From assembly GCF_000735455.1 (NCBI RefSeq), contig NZ_JMPS01000087.1, forward strand, positions 62,001-126,000: a stretch of 64,000 nucleotides of DNA, written 5' to 3'. Each line of letters opens with the position of its first letter. Positions within the stretch are counted from its first letter, which is position 1. Source of the DNA: Yokenella regensburgei ATCC 49455. GTDB lineage: Bacteria > Pseudomonadota > Gammaproteobacteria > Enterobacterales > Enterobacteriaceae. This document shows positions 54,679 through 64,000 of this stretch, piece by piece. The position numbers and the translations under genes were made by a program. Below the pieces are notes generated by a model, which had not been told where the DNA came from, searched no databases, and saw nothing but the letters and a program-made list of their open reading frames with translations.

Positions 54679-55647
54679 ATGACAATGCCAACATCACAGT
54701 GTCCGTGGCGGATGCAGGTTCATCACATCACCCAGGAAACCCCGGATGTATGGACGCTGTCGCTGCTGTGTCACGACTACTATCCGTATCGCGCCGGGCA
54801 GTATGCGCTGGTGAGTGTCCGCAACTCTGCGGACACCCTGCGCGCTTACACCATCTCGTCGACGCCGGGCGTGAGCGAATACATCACGCTCACCATCCGC
54901 CGTATTGACGACGGTGCGGGCTCCCAGTGGCTGACCCGCGACGTAAAACGCGGCGACTATCTCTGGCTGTCTGACGCACAGGGAGAGTTCACCTGCGAAG
55001 ATAAAGCAGATGACCGCTTCCTGCTGCTGGCGGCAGGCTGCGGCGTGACGCCGATTATGTCGATGCGCCGCTGGCTTGAGAAGTATCGCCCGCATGCTGA
55101 CGTGCAGGTTATCTTCAACGTGCGTTCACCGCAGGATGTGATCTTTGCCGACGAGTGGCGCAACTATCCGGTAACTCTGGTGGCAGAAAACAACGCCACC
55201 GAGGGCTTTGTTGCCGGACGTCTGACCCGTGAACTGCTGGCAAGCGTGCCGGATCTCACTTCTCGCACCGTGATGACCTGCGGCCCGGCGCCATACATGG
55301 ACATGGTGGAAGAAGAGGTAAAAGCGCTCGGCGTGACCCGCTTCTTTAAAGAGCAGTTCTTTGTACCAGCCGTTGAAGCGGCGACCAGCGGGATCAAGTT
55401 CAGCAAACTGCAGCCAGCGCAGGAGTTCTTTGGCCGCGTGGGCACCACGCTGCTGGAAGCACTCGAAAGCAACAAGGTGCCGGTAGCTGTCGCCTGCCGC
55501 GCTGGCGTCTGCGGCTGCTGCAAAACCAAAGTGGTGTCTGGTGAATATACCGTCAGCAGCACCATGACCTTAACGGAACAGGAAATTGCCGACGGCTACG
55601 TGCTGGCCTGCTCCTGTCATCCGCAGGGCGACCTGGTTCTCGCCTGA
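54679..55647 (+). CDS. hcr: Hcr, NADH oxidoreductase for Hcp
   Basis: A 322-residue flavoprotein (E. coli 322) that reduces Hcp with NADH and repairs its oxidised cluster. FAD-binding RAYTISSTPG (near 55) and NADH-binding LLLAAGCGVTPIMSM (near 117) are followed by a C-terminal [2Fe-2S] ferredoxin domain with CRAGVCGCCKTK near 272 and a final CSC in LACSCHP. Confidence 0.97.
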   Translation: MTMPTSQCPWRMQVHHITQETPDVWTLSLLCHDYYPYRAGQYALVSVRNSADTLRAYTISSTPGVSEYITLTIRRIDDGAGSQWLTRDVKRGDYLWLSDAQGEFTCEDKADDRFLLLAAGCGVTPIMSMRRWLEKYRPHADVQVIFNVRSPQDVIFADEWRNYPVTLVAENNATEGFVAGRLTRELLASVPDLTSRTVMTCGPAPYMDMVEEEVKALGVTRFFKEQFFVPAVEAATSGIKFSKLQPAQEFFGRVGTTLLEALESNKVPVAVACRAGVCGCCKTKVVSGEYTVSSTMTLTEQEIADGYVLACSCHPQGDLVLA

Positions 55648-55655
55648 TCCTCCAG

Positions 55656-55680
55656 TGCCCCCGCCCGGGGGCATTTTTTA
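55656..55680 (+). terminator. Terminator after hcr
   Basis: TGCCCCC (55656-55662) pairs with GGGGGCA (55667-55673) around GCCC, followed by TTTTTT. It lies nine bp after the stop. Confidence 0.93.
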
Positions 55681-55729
55681 TCGATTGTTGCCATCCCGCC
55701 GCTGAAACCTTTCACGCCCTCTCCTGTGG

Positions 55730-55738
55730 TCTACGCTT
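55730..55738 (+). promoter_or_regulatory. Sigma-S-type -10 of poxB
   Basis: TCTACGCTT fits KCTAYRCTT exactly. Predicted start is about 55744, only 28 bp before the poxB ATG. E. coli poxB is a classic sigma-S-dependent gene. Confidence 0.75.
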
Positions 55739-55771
55739 TTAAGCAGTGCTTAAAAAAGGAGATGGAAAACC

Positions 55772-57490
55772 ATGAAACAAACCGTGGCCACGTATATCGC
55801 AAAAACCCTTGAGCAGGCTGGTGTAAAACGGATCTGGGGCGTCACCGGCGACTCTCTGAACGGCCTGAGCGACAGTCTTAACCGCATGGGCACCATCGAC
55901 TGGATGGCGACGCGCCATGAAGAGGTGGCCGCGTTCGCCGCCGGAGCCGAAGCCCAGTTGACCGGCGAGCTGGCGGTCTGTGCGGGATCCTGCGGCCCGG
56001 GGAACCTGCACCTGATTAATGGACTATTTGACTGCCATCGTAACCATGTTCCGGTACTCGCCATCGCAGCGCATATTCCCTCAAGCGAAATCGGCAGCGG
56101 CTATTTCCAGGAAACTCACCCCCAGGAACTGTTCCGCGAGTGCAGCCACTACTGCGAACTGGTCTCTAACCCGGAGCAAATTCCCCAGGTACTTGCCATC
56201 GCCATGCGACAGGCAGTACTCAAACGCGGCGTCGCGGTCGTGGTGCTGCCGGGCGATGTGGCGCTGAAAGCCGCGCCAGAAAATGCCAGCAGCCACTGGT
56301 ATCATGCCCCACAACCGATTATCACCCCGGAAGAAGAAGAACTGAGAAAGCTCGCCCAGTTACTGCGGTATTCGAACAATATCGCCCTGATGTGCGGCAG
56401 CGGCTGTGCCGGGGCGCATAAAGAGCTGGTCGAATTCGCCGCGAAGCTGAAAGCCCCTATCGTCCACGCCCTGCGCGGTAAAGAACACGTGGAGTACGAC
56501 AACCCCTACGACGTGGGCATGACCGGGCTTATCGGCTTCTCCTCCGGTTTTCACACCATGATGAATGCCGATACGCTGGTCCTGCTCGGCACGCAGTTCC
56601 CGTACCGCCCGTTCTACCCGACCGATGCCAAAATCATCCAGATTGATATTAACCCCGGCAGCATCGGCGCCCACAGCAAAGTGGACATGGCGTTGGTGGG
56701 CGATATCAAATCCACCCTCAGCGCCCTGCTACCGCTGCTCGAAGAGAAAACCGATCGCAAATTCCTCGATAAAGCGCTGGCGCACTACCGCGATGCGCGT
56801 AAAGGGCTCGACGACCTGGCAAAACCGAGCGAAAACGCTATTCATCCGCAGTATCTGGCGCAGCAAATCAGCCACTTCGCCGATGACGACGCCATTTTCA
56901 CCTGCGATGTAGGCACGCCCACCGTCTGGGCGGCACGTTATCTGAAGATGAACGGCAAACGCCGCCTGCTGGGATCGTTCACCCACGGCTCAATGGCCAA
57001 CGCGATGCCGCAGGCGCTGGGCGCGAAGGCAACGGCGCCCGATCGCCAGGTGATAGCGATGTGCGGCGACGGCGGATTCAGCATGCTGATGGGCGATTTT
57101 CTCTCGGTGGTGCAGATGAAGCTGCCGCTAAAAATTGTGGTATTTAACAACAGCGTGCTGGGCTTTGTGGCAATGGAAATGAAAGCAGGCGGCTACCTGA
57201 CCGACGGTACCGAACTGCACGACACCAACTTTGCGCGCATCGCCGAAGCCTGCGGCATTACCGGGATCCGCGTTGAGAAAGCCTCTCAGGTAGACGAAGC
57301 CCTGCAGCGAGCCTTCAGCATTGATGGCCCGGTACTGGTAGACGTAGTCGTTGCCAAAGAGGAGCTCGCTATTCCGCCGCAGATTAAACTCGAACAAGCC
57401 AAAGGATTTAGCCTGTATATGCTGCGCGCGATCATCAGCGGACGCGGCGATGAAGTCATTGAACTGGCGAAAACCAACTGGCTCAGGTAA
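55772..57490 (+). CDS. poxB: Pyruvate dehydrogenase (quinone), PoxB
   Basis: A 572-residue flavoprotein, the E. coli length, that decarboxylates pyruvate to acetate and CO2, giving electrons to ubiquinone. The thiamine-diphosphate motif [20 protein letters not shown]-like stretch lies near 430, the catalytic Glu in TRHEEVAAF near 50, and a C-terminal helix (about 550-572) associates with membrane. Good ribosome site AAGGAGATGG. ltaE follows by 38 bp. Confidence 0.97.
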   Translation: MKQTVATYIAKTLEQAGVKRIWGVTGDSLNGLSDSLNRMGTIDWMATRHEEVAAFAAGAEAQLTGELAVCAGSCGPGNLHLINGLFDCHRNHVPVLAIAAHIPSSEIGSGYFQETHPQELFRECSHYCELVSNPEQIPQVLAIAMRQAVLKRGVAVVVLPGDVALKAAPENASSHWYHAPQPIITPEEEELRKLAQLLRYSNNIALMCGSGCAGAHKELVEFAAKLKAPIVHALRGKEHVEYDNPYDVGMTGLIGFSSGFHTMMNADTLVLLGTQFPYRPFYPTDAKIIQIDINPGSIGAHSKVDMALVGDIKSTLSALLPLLEEKTDRKFLDKALAHYRDARKGLDDLAKPSENAIHPQYLAQQISHFADDDAIFTCDVGTPTVWAARYLKMNGKRRLLGSFTHGSMANAMPQALGAKATAPDRQVIAMCGDGGFSMLMGDFLSVVQMKLPLKIVVFNNSVLGFVAMEMKAGGYLTDGTELHDTNFARIAEACGITGIRVEKASQVDEALQRAFSIDGPVLVDVVVAKEELAIPPQIKLEQAKGFSLYMLRAIISGRGDEVIELAKTNWLR

Positions 57491-57528
57491 AAAGGATGGC
57501 ATTCCCCTGAATCAGATAAGGAAATGCC

Positions 57529-58527
57529 GTGATCGATTTACGTAGTGATACCGTCACCCGCCCGGGTCGCGCCATGCTTGATGCTATGATGGCCGCCCCG
57601 GTCGGGGATGACGTTTATGGTGATGACCCTACCGTTAACGAACTGCAGCGCTACGCCGCCGAGCTGAGCGGCAAAGAAGCGGCGCTGTTCCTGCCTACCG
57701 GCACCCAGGCTAACCTGGTGGCTCTGCTCACCCACTGCGAGCGCGGCGAAGAGTATATCGCCGGCCAGGGCGCGCATAACTATCTGTATGAAGCAGGCGG
57801 TGCCGCCGTGCTCGGCAGTATTCAGCCGCAGCCGATTGACGCCGCCGCCGACGGCTCCCTGCCCCTCGACAAAGTGGCGGCAAAAATCAAAGCGGACGAT
57901 ATCCACTTCGCCCGCACTAAACTGCTGAGCCTCGAGAACACCCACAACGGCAAAGTGCTGCCGCGCGAGTATTTACAGCAGGCGTGGGAGTTTACCCGCG
58001 AGCGCGGTCTGGCGCTGCACGTTGACGGCGCACGCATCTTCAACGCCGTCGTCGCCTATGGCTGCGAGCTCGAAGAGATAACCCGCTACTGCGACTCTTT
58101 CACCATTTGCCTGTCGAAAGGGCTGGGCACGCCGGTGGGCTCGCTGCTGGTCGGTAACGCGGACTACATTAAACGCGCCAACCGCTGGCGGAAAATGACC
58201 GGCGGCGGCATGCGTCAGTCGGGCATTCTGGCAGCAGCGGGCCTGTATGCGCTGAAAAATAACGTCAAGCGCCTGCAGGAAGACCACGACAACGCCGCGT
58301 GGATGGCGGAACAGCTGCGTGAAATCGGTGCCGACGTGATGCGTCATGACACCAACATGCTGTTTGTTCGCGTCGGGGAAGCGCGTGCCGCCGCCTTCGG
58401 TGAATTTATGCGCGAGCGCGGTGTGCTGGTCAACGCCTCACCGATCGTGCGTCTGGTGATGCACCTCGACGTCAGCCGCGAGCAGCTGGCGCAGGTGGTT
58501 AAACACTGGCAGGCCTTTTTAGCGTAG
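57529..58527 (+). CDS. ltaE: Low-specificity L-threonine aldolase
   Basis: A 332-residue PLP enzyme (E. coli 333) that cleaves L-threonine and L-allo-threonine to glycine and acetaldehyde. Start is GTG after AAGGAAA. Conserved are LRSDTVTRP at the N-terminus, [10 protein letters not shown] near 166 and the PLP lysine in [14 protein letters not shown]. Four bases from ybjT, so poxB-ltaE-ybjT form a unit. Confidence 0.97.
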   Translation: MIDLRSDTVTRPGRAMLDAMMAAPVGDDVYGDDPTVNELQRYAAELSGKEAALFLPTGTQANLVALLTHCERGEEYIAGQGAHNYLYEAGGAAVLGSIQPQPIDAAADGSLPLDKVAAKIKADDIHFARTKLLSLENTHNGKVLPREYLQQAWEFTRERGLALHVDGARIFNAVVAYGCELEEITRYCDSFTICLSKGLGTPVGSLLVGNADYIKRANRWRKMTGGGMRQSGILAAAGLYALKNNVKRLQEDHDNAAWMAEQLREIGADVMRHDTNMLFVRVGEARAAAFGEFMRERGVLVNASPIVRLVMHLDVSREQLAQVVKHWQAFLA

Positions 58528-58531
58528 AGGT

Positions 58532-59980
58532 ATGAGCGTGTCGCAACCCATTCTGGTGCTCGGCGCCAGCGGCTATATAGGCCAACATCTGGTGACCGAA
58601 CTGAGCCAGCGCGGATACGCCGTGCGGGCGGCGGCACGGCGTATTGAGCGCCTGCAAAAGCAAAACTTGCCCGGCGTCAGCTGTCACCACGTCGATCTCA
58701 ACCGCCCCGAAGGTCTGGCGGCGCTGCTGAACGGCGTGGGGACGGTGTATTTCCTCGTTCATGGCATGGGTGAAGGCGGTAACTTCATCGAGCATGAGCG
58801 CCAGGTGGCGATAAACGTGCGTGATGCGCTGCGCGACACGCCGGTTGAACAGGTGATTTTCCTGAGTTCACTACAGGCACCGGAAAGCCAGCAGTCCGAT
58901 CATCTGCGCGCCCGCCAGGTCACGGCCGACGTGCTGCGCGAGAGCGGCTGCCCGGTGACCGAACTGCGCGCGGGCATTATCGTTGGCGCTGGATCCGCCG
59001 CTTTCGAAGTGATGCGCGATATGGTCTACAACCTGCCGGTGCTTACCCCGCCACGCTGGGTTCGCTCGCGCACCACGCCAATTGCGCTGGAAAATCTGCT
59101 GTTTTACCTGGTGGAACTGCTGAATCATCCGGCCACTCAGCACCGTATTCTGGAAGCTGCCGGGCCAGATGTGCTGAGCTACCAGCAGCAGTTTGAACAC
59201 TTTATGCAGGTTAGCGGCCGCCACCGGCTGTTGATCCCCATCCCGTTCCCGACAAGCTGGATTTCGGTGTGGTTCCTCAACGTTATCACCTCCGTGCCGC
59301 CGACAACCGCCAAAGCCCTGATCCAGGGGCTGAAGCACGATTTACTCGCTGACGATAGCGAACTGCGTGCGCTGATCCCGCAAAAACTTATCGCCTTTGA
59401 CGATGCGGTACGTCAGACGCTGAAAGAAGAAGAGCAACTGGTGAACTCCAGCGACTGGGGCTACGACCAGCAGGCTTTCGCCCGCTGGCGACCAGAGTAT
59501 GGCTACTATGCTAAACAGGCAGGCTGCACGGTAAATACGTCTGCCAGCCTCAACGCCCTGTGGCAGGTGGTGAACCGCATCGGCGGCAAAGAGGGCTATT
59601 TCTTTGGCAATATGCTGTGGAAGATCCGCGGTGCGATGGATTTACTGGTCGGCCACCGGCTGGCGAAGGGGCGCCCGGCACACCCGTATCTGCAGACCGG
59701 CGACACCGTCGACAGCTGGAAAGTCATCATCGTCGAGCCGGAAAAACAGCTCACGCTGCTGTTTGGCATGAAAGCCCCCGGTCTTGGTCGCCTGAGCTTT
59801 ACGCTCAGCGATAAAGGCACGCACCGGGAGCTGGACGTTCGCGCCTGGTGGCACCCGCACGGCATGCCTGGCCTGTTCTACTGGCTGCTGATGATCCCGG
59901 CGCATCTGTTCATTTTTCGCGGTATGGCGCGGACTATTGCGCGCCTGGCAGAACAAATCACAGGCAAAGTCTCAAAATAG
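58532..59980 (+). CDS. ybjT: YbjT, NAD(P)-binding SDR-type protein
   Basis: A 482-residue protein like E. coli YbjT (476). The N-terminal Rossmann fold has [13 protein letters not shown] near residue 8 and LSSLQAP; the C-terminal half is a DUF2867-type domain, rich in Trp and Pro, ending with a hydrophobic segment ([16 protein letters not shown]). A membrane-bound reductase is plausible; substrate unknown. Start ATG directly follows ltaE. Confidence 0.9.
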   Translation: MSVSQPILVLGASGYIGQHLVTELSQRGYAVRAAARRIERLQKQNLPGVSCHHVDLNRPEGLAALLNGVGTVYFLVHGMGEGGNFIEHERQVAINVRDALRDTPVEQVIFLSSLQAPESQQSDHLRARQVTADVLRESGCPVTELRAGIIVGAGSAAFEVMRDMVYNLPVLTPPRWVRSRTTPIALENLLFYLVELLNHPATQHRILEAAGPDVLSYQQQFEHFMQVSGRHRLLIPIPFPTSWISVWFLNVITSVPPTTAKALIQGLKHDLLADDSELRALIPQKLIAFDDAVRQTLKEEEQLVNSSDWGYDQQAFARWRPEYGYYAKQAGCTVNTSASLNALWQVVNRIGGKEGYFFGNMLWKIRGAMDLLVGHRLAKGRPAHPYLQTGDTVDSWKVIIVEPEKQLTLLFGMKAPGLGRLSFTLSDKGTHRELDVRAWWHPHGMPGLFYWLLMIPAHLFIFRGMARTIARLAEQITGKVSK

Positions 59981-60065
59981 CGAACATTCTGGAACGTTTC
60001 CCATTGCATCGGGGTGAGATTCACGGAAGAATGCGCACGAAACTTTTCAAAAACAACGGACAGAT

Positions 60066-61079
60066 ATGAAGGTTCTGGTCACCGGCGCCACCAGCGGTTT
60101 AGGCCGCAATGCGGTGGAATACCTGCGCAACAAAGGCATTAGCGTAAGAGCAACCGGTCGCAACGAAGCGATGGGCAAACTCTTGACCAAAATGGGCGCG
60201 GAATTTATACATGCCGACCTGACCGAACTGGTCTCCTCCCAGGCCAAAATGATGCTGGCGGGCGTAGATACCCTGTGGCACTGCTCCAGTTTTACCTCCC
60301 CGTGGGGCACCCAGCAGGCGTTCGACCTCGCCAACGTGCGCGCCACCCGCCGTCTGGGTGAATGGTCCGTTGCCTGGGGCGTGCGCAACTTTATTCATAT
60401 CTCGTCGCCATCGCTCTACTTTGATTATCACCATCGTCGCGATATTCAGGAAGACTTTCGCCCACGGCGCTTTGCCAACGAATTTGCGCGCAGCAAAGCC
60501 GCCGGTGAAGAGGTTATCGCCCTGCTGGCACAGGCGAACCCCAATACCCGTTTTACCATCCTGCGCCCGCAAAGCCTGTTCGGGCCGCACGATAAGGTCT
60601 TTATTCCCCGCCTGGCGCAGATGATGCACCACTACGGCAGCGTGCTGCTGCCACGCGGCGGCGCGGCAACCGTCGATATGACCTACTACGAAAACGCGGT
60701 CCACGCGATGTGGCTCGCAAGCCAGCCGCAGTGCGACGCGCTACCTTCCGGCCGGGCATACAACATCACCAACGGTGAGCATCGCAGCCTGAGCAGTATT
60801 GTGCAAAAGCTCATCGACGAGCTGGATATCAAATGCCGTATTCGCTCCGTGCCCTACCCGATGCTCGACATGGTCGCCCGCAGCATGGAGCGCTTTGGCA
60901 ATAAATCGGCCCGGGAACCGGCGTTTACTCATTACGGAGTCTCGAAGCTGAACTTTGATTTCACCCTCGATATCACTCGCGCCCAGGAAGAGCTCGGCTA
61001 TCAGCCGGTGGTATCCGTCGATGAAGGGATTGTGCGTACCGCCGCCTGGCTACGCGACCACGGTAAACTGCATCGCTGA
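60066..61079 (+). CDS. ybjS: YbjS, NAD(P)-binding epimerase/dehydrogenase-like protein
   Basis: A 337-residue extended-SDR protein equal in length to E. coli YbjS. The Rossmann motif [11 protein letters not shown] is at about 5-15, SSPSLYF is near 115, and the atypical catalytic YFD...RSKAAGEE region near 118-150 keeps the Lys. Substrate unknown. It lies 85 bp after ybjT. Confidence 0.92.
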   Translation: MKVLVTGATSGLGRNAVEYLRNKGISVRATGRNEAMGKLLTKMGAEFIHADLTELVSSQAKMMLAGVDTLWHCSSFTSPWGTQQAFDLANVRATRRLGEWSVAWGVRNFIHISSPSLYFDYHHRRDIQEDFRPRRFANEFARSKAAGEEVIALLAQANPNTRFTILRPQSLFGPHDKVFIPRLAQMMHHYGSVLLPRGGAATVDMTYYENAVHAMWLASQPQCDALPSGRAYNITNGEHRSLSSIVQKLIDELDIKCRIRSVPYPMLDMVARSMERFGNKSAREPAFTHYGVSKLNFDFTLDITRAQEELGYQPVVSVDEGIVRTAAWLRDHGKLHR

Positions 61080-61118
61080 GAAGCCTGCCTGCTATTGCAC
61101 GGACCTGCAGCATGCCAG

Positions 61119-61143
61119 GCCGGGTATGTGAAGCGTACCCGGC
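61119..61143. repeat. REP-like hairpin between ybjS and amiD
   Basis: GCCGGGTA (61119-61126) pairs with TACCCGGC (61136-61143) around nine bases. Position between converging genes and GCCGGG/CCCGGC ends resemble a REP unit, though one copy only is seen in the window. It may also end transcription. Confidence 0.4.
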
Positions 61144-61161
61144 AACGCTATCTTCGGGAAC

Positions 61162-61986
61162 TCAGCCCTGCCCATACTTCTCGAGCAGCGCTTCGGCGAT
61201 GGCCTGCGTTTCGGCGTCGGCGATACCATCCCAGCGCGTCGGGCGGAAGTGCATCTGGAATGCCATGATCACCCGTTTCTGCTGGGCTTCACTCATCCCT
61301 GGCGTCACTTCATAGCCATAGCGGGAGAGCAGATCGAGCACCGAGGCGGTATCCACCGGCGCGGAGGGCGCGCGTCCGGCAAGGTAAAACGCTACCCGGT
61401 CGGCGTTCGGCCAGGCACCAATCCCAAGCTTCGCCAGCTGCTGCCATGGGAACAGCGGCCCGGGATCGTCTTTGCGCTGCGGGGCGACATCGGCATGTGC
61501 TACCACGTTCTGCGGTTCAATCTGGTAGCGAGCGATAATGTCTTTCGCCAGCGGGATAAGCGCAGCTATCTGCGCCGGAGCAAACGGAGTAAAACGCTTC
61601 ACCCCGGCGGTCTTCTGCCAGCCGCGGTTCTCCAGCTCAATGCCTATCGAGGTATCATTAATCCGGGTCGCGCCGCGCCAGTAGCTGATCCCCGCATGCC
61701 AGGCAAGCTTATTTTCCGGCACCAGCTGCCAGATTCGCGGTTTGCCGTTAAAACGCGGGGGGATCTCCGGGATCAGGTAATGCGCGCTGACGTGCTTATC
61801 GGTAAGCGTTGCCAGCGACACATCAAAATCATCTGCCGTATAGTGGATAACCAGCACCTTCACCCGCGGGTACGCGTTCTGCGCGGGATGATGGGTATCC
61901 AGCTGATACCCGTCCTTATCGATAATTCCGGTCTGGTTTGCACAACCGGCAAGCAGCAGCGCAAGCAGGATCAGCAGGCGTTTCAT
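61162..61986 (-). CDS. amiD: AmiD, outer-membrane anhydro-N-acetylmuramyl-L-alanine amidase
   Basis: A 274-residue lipoprotein (E. coli 276) that cleaves the amide bond between MurNAc or anhydroMurNAc and the stem peptide. Lipobox LLAGC places the lipidated Cys at residue 15; no Asp at +2 supports the outer membrane. Amidase_2 zinc ligands include the His in [10 protein letters not shown] and [17 protein letters not shown]-terminal peptidoglycan-binding helical domain covers about 195-270. The ATG overlaps the ybjQ stop by four bases. Confidence 0.94.
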   Translation of the reverse strand: MKRLLILLALLLAGCANQTGIIDKDGYQLDTHHPAQNAYPRVKVLVIHYTADDFDVSLATLTDKHVSAHYLIPEIPPRFNGKPRIWQLVPENKLAWHAGISYWRGATRINDTSIGIELENRGWQKTAGVKRFTPFAPAQIAALIPLAKDIIARYQIEPQNVVAHADVAPQRKDDPGPLFPWQQLAKLGIGAWPNADRVAFYLAGRAPSAPVDTASVLDLLSRYGYEVTPGMSEAQQKRVIMAFQMHFRPTRWDGIADAETQAIAEALLEKYGQG

Positions 61987-62306
61987 CGGCGAGTTTTCAC
62001 CGCCGTACCGCTGACGCTGACCATCAGCATACTGGCATCTTTGCCCACCGTTTCGTAGTCGATATCAATACCGACTATCGCATCCGCGCCCAGCGCTTTC
62101 GCCTCTTCGCCCATTTCCTGGAAAGCGATTTCACGCGCTTTACGCAATTCTTTCTCATAAGCGCCGGAGCGACCGCCGACGATATCGCGGATCCCGGCGA
62201 AAAAATCGCGGAAGATATTGGCGCCCATAATCGCCTCGCCGGTCACCACGCCGCAGTACTCGACAATGGTCTGGCCTTCCAGCGTTGGGGTAGTAGAAAA
62301 TTGCAT
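61983..62306 (-). CDS. ybjQ: YbjQ, UPF0145 protein
   Basis: A 107-residue protein of the UPF0145 (YbjQ) family, known to form pentamers, with [23 protein letters not shown] and [13 protein letters not shown]. Function is unknown. It overlaps amiD by four bases, divergent from ybjP. Confidence 0.92.
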   Translation of the reverse strand: MQFSTTPTLEGQTIVEYCGVVTGEAIMGANIFRDFFAGIRDIVGGRSGAYEKELRKAREIAFQEMGEEAKALGADAIVGIDIDYETVGKDASMLMVSVSGTAVKTRR

Positions 62307-62363
62307 ACTATTTCTCCTTCAATACCTTAGCTCTGTTAATCAAACACAACATTGTACCGATAC

Positions 62364-62372
62364 GCTATGCTT
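62364..62372 (+). promoter_or_regulatory. Sigma-S-like -10 upstream of ybjP
   Basis: GCTATGCTT fits KCTAYRCTT exactly, 41 bp before the ybjP start; predicted transcription start is about 62378. E. coli ybjP is listed among general-stress genes, as I recall. Confidence 0.5.
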
Positions 62373-62412
62373 GAAAACACTAATACCGTAGTCCGTTTAT
62401 AAGGAAATCACC

Positions 62413-62928
62413 ATGCGCTACTCCATTGCAGCCCTGTTAGTTCCCTGTGCGCTTCTGCTCAGCGCCTGCACCACCGTTACCCCAGCCTTCAAGGATATTG
62501 GTACCCGTAGCGGTCCTTGCGTGGATGGTGGCCCGGATACTGTGGCACAGAACTTTTATGACTACCGCATTCAGCATAAAAATAACGATCTGACCGCACT
62601 GCGACCGTACCTGAGCGACGGACTAGCGAAACTGCTGAATGATGCCAGCCGCGACAACGCTAACCGCGCGCTGCTGCAGTCTGATCCTTTCTCCAGCCAG
62701 AGCACCGTGCCGGATAGCGCTTCAGTCGCCAGCGCCTCCACGATACCGAATACCGATGCGCGCAATATCCCGCTGCGTGTTGACCTGAAACAGGGTAGCC
62801 AGAGCTGGCAGGATGAGGTGCTGATGATCCGTGAAGGCCAGTGCTGGGCCGTTGACGATGTGCGCTACCTTGGCATCAACTCCCACGCCCCGGCAGGCAC
62901 GCTGCGCCAGTCGCTGGAAAACCGCTGA
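62413..62928 (+). CDS. ybjP: YbjP, lipoprotein
   Basis: A 171-residue lipoprotein like E. coli YbjP. The signal LLVPCALLLSAC puts the lipid Cys at residue 19; TTVTP follows, so an outer-membrane location is expected. The mature part is a DUF3828-like domain with VAQNFYDYRIQHKNNDL and EGQCWAVDDVRYLG. Function unknown. Confidence 0.9.
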   Translation: MRYSIAALLVPCALLLSACTTVTPAFKDIGTRSGPCVDGGPDTVAQNFYDYRIQHKNNDLTALRPYLSDGLAKLLNDASRDNANRALLQSDPFSSQSTVPDSASVASASTIPNTDARNIPLRVDLKQGSQSWQDEVLMIREGQCWAVDDVRYLGINSHAPAGTLRQSLENR

Positions 62929-62969
62929 TTATCCCACAGCATCGGGGCGCTGAAACGATAACCCCGGTA

Positions 62970-63008
62970 AAATGTCTGGCATTCTGCGAGGAATGCCGAC
63001 ATTTGTTC
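62970..63008 (+). terminator. Terminator after ybjP
   Basis: A long stem of 14 bp with one bulged T (62970-62984 with 62991-63004) around TGCGAG, followed by TTTGTT on the plus strand. It lies 42 bp after ybjP. Confidence 0.8.
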
Positions 63009-63088
63009 CCCTCCCCCCTCGCAGTCGCTATTTTGTGCTAAGTTTAATAAAGAATGTGGTTTATATTTAAGTTTTAACGCATAAATAT

Positions 63089-63102
63089 TGCATAACTATT
63101 CT
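63089..63102 (+). promoter_or_regulatory. ARG box (ArgR site) upstream of artP
   Basis: TGCATAACTATTCT agrees with TGAAT-W4-ATTCA at eight of ten conserved positions; an overlapping, weaker repeat lies upstream (63079-63092). It is 60-75 bp before artP. In E. coli artPIQM and artJ are ArgR-repressed by arginine. Confidence 0.65.
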
Positions 63103-63162
63103 GTGAACGTTACTATTTGCCACCTCAATATCTGCCTTTTCAGTGAAGTACGAAGAGTATCG

Positions 63163-63891
63163 ATGAGCATTAAACTAAACGGCATTAACTGCTTCTACGG
63201 CGCGCACCAGGCGCTGTTCGACATTACGCTTGATTGCCCGCAGGGCGAGACTTTGGTTCTGCTTGGCCCAAGCGGCGCCGGGAAAAGCTCTCTGCTGCGC
63301 GTACTGAATCTGCTGGAAATGCCGCGTTCCGGAACGCTTTCTATCGCCGGTAATCATTTTGATTTTGCTAAAGCGCCATCGGACAAAGCGATTCGCGATC
63401 TGCGCCAGAACGTTGGCATGGTCTTTCAACAGTACAACCTGTGGCCGCACCTCACCGTTTTGCAAAACCTGATTGAAGCACCCTGCCGCGTGCTGGGCCT
63501 GAGTAAAGATCAGGCGCTGGCGCGTGCTGATAAGCTTCTGGAACGTCTGCGCCTTAAACCTTACAGCGATCGTTACCCGCTGCATCTCTCCGGCGGCCAG
63601 CAACAGCGTGTAGCCATTGCCCGTGCGCTGATGATGGAACCGCAGGTTCTGCTGTTCGACGAGCCGACCGCGGCCCTCGACCCGGAAATCACCGCCCAGA
63701 TCGTCAGCATTATTCGCGAACTGGCGGAAACCAACATTACCCAGGTGATCGTCACCCATGAAGTGGAAGTGGCGCGTAAAACCGCCAGCCGTGTGGTGTA
63801 TATGGAAAACGGTCATATTGTGGAACAAGGGGATGCCAGCTGCTTCGCAACCCCGCAAACCGAAGCCTTTAAAAACTATCTTTCTCACTGA
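63163..63891 (+). CDS. artP: ArtP, arginine ABC transporter ATPase
   Basis: A 242-residue ATP-binding subunit, equal to E. coli ArtP, with Walker [10 protein letters not shown] near 36, Q-loop [10 protein letters not shown], signature LSGGQQQR and Walker [12 protein letters not shown]. It powers L-arginine uptake with ArtQ and ArtM and binding proteins ArtI and Art[18 protein letters not shown] is the start; upstream in-frame codons overlap the ARG box region. Confidence 0.97.
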   Translation: MSIKLNGINCFYGAHQALFDITLDCPQGETLVLLGPSGAGKSSLLRVLNLLEMPRSGTLSIAGNHFDFAKAPSDKAIRDLRQNVGMVFQQYNLWPHLTVLQNLIEAPCRVLGLSKDQALARADKLLERLRLKPYSDRYPLHLSGGQQQRVAIARALMMEPQVLLFDEPTAALDPEITAQIVSIIRELAETNITQVIVTHEVEVARKTASRVVYMENGHIVEQGDASCFATPQTEAFKNYLSH

Positions 63892-63910
63892 TGTTTTCGG
63901 GACAATGACA

Positions 63911-64000
63911 ATGAAAAAAGTACTGATTGCCGCGCTGCTCGCCAGCGTCAGCCTTTCCGCTACCGCCGCACAGACCATTCGTTTCGCCACCGAAGCGTCT
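63911..64000 (+). CDS. artI: ArtI, arginine-binding protein (5' end only)
   Basis: The first 30 codons of a periplasmic binding protein: a signal peptide MKKVLIAALLASVSLSATAA is followed by QTIRFATEAS, like E. coli ArtI. The right edge cuts it. It follows artP by 19 bp in the artPIQM operon order. Confidence 0.9.
   Translation, partial: MKKVLIAALLASVSLSATAAQTIRFATEAS

Overview
The window is chromosomal DNA from a gamma-proteobacterium of the Enterobacteriaceae. Almost every protein is recognisably the orthologue of an Escherichia coli K-12 protein, and gene order follows the E. coli stretch kdsB-msbA-serC-pflB-dmsA-ftsK-cydDC-clpA-macAB-hcp-poxB-artP. Protein divergence, the moderately high GC content and the missing E. 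coli genes suggest a relative such as Enterobacter, Lelliottia or Leclercia rather than E. coli itself; the genus is inferred, not proven. I see no prophage, insertion sequence, CRISPR array, rRNA or tRNA gene.

Layout: (1) 1-6982, minus strand: kdsB (3' end outside the window), ycaR, ycaQ, lpxK, msbA, ycaI/comEC, serving Kdo and lipid A synthesis and export, crosslink repair and a ComEC-like channel. (2) 7188-12733, minus strand: ihfB, rpsA, cmk, aroA, serC. (3) 13022-19326, plus strand: ycaO, then the anaerobic formate genes focA, pflB and pflA. (4) 19378-26373, minus strand: transporters ycaM and ycaD, then the DMSO reductase operon dmsABC. (5) 26577-34353, minus strand: serS, rarA, lolA, ftsK, lrp. 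(6) 34902-41651, plus strand: trxB, cydD, cydC, aat, infA and a DUF4239-type membrane protein gene. (7) 41693-47994: clpA and clpS (minus), cspD (plus), macB and macA (minus). (8) 48160-61079: ybjX (plus), ybjD (minus), aqpZ, lysO, hcp, hcr, poxB, ltaE, ybjT, ybjS (plus). (9) 61162-64000: amiD and ybjQ (minus), ybjP, artP and the start of artI (plus).

Themes: anaerobic metabolism (focA-pflBA and dmsABC with FNR-like sites, hcp-hcr with an NsrR-like site), cell-envelope assembly (kdsB, lpxK, msbA, lolA, amiD), the N-degron pathway (aat, clpS, clpA), redox homeostasis and cytochrome bd assembly (trxB, cydDC), and stationary-phase functions (poxB, aqpZ and ybjP each have a sigma-S-like -10).

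No wholly new multi-gene system is evident. The best leads are the DUF4239-type gene found where E. coli has the serW tRNA gene; hairpins with plus-strand U-tracts between two minus-strand genes (ycaD and dmsC); structured leaders upstream of lrp, trxB, clpS and aqpZ; and YbjD, an OLD-like ATPase-Toprim protein whose role remains poorly defined.
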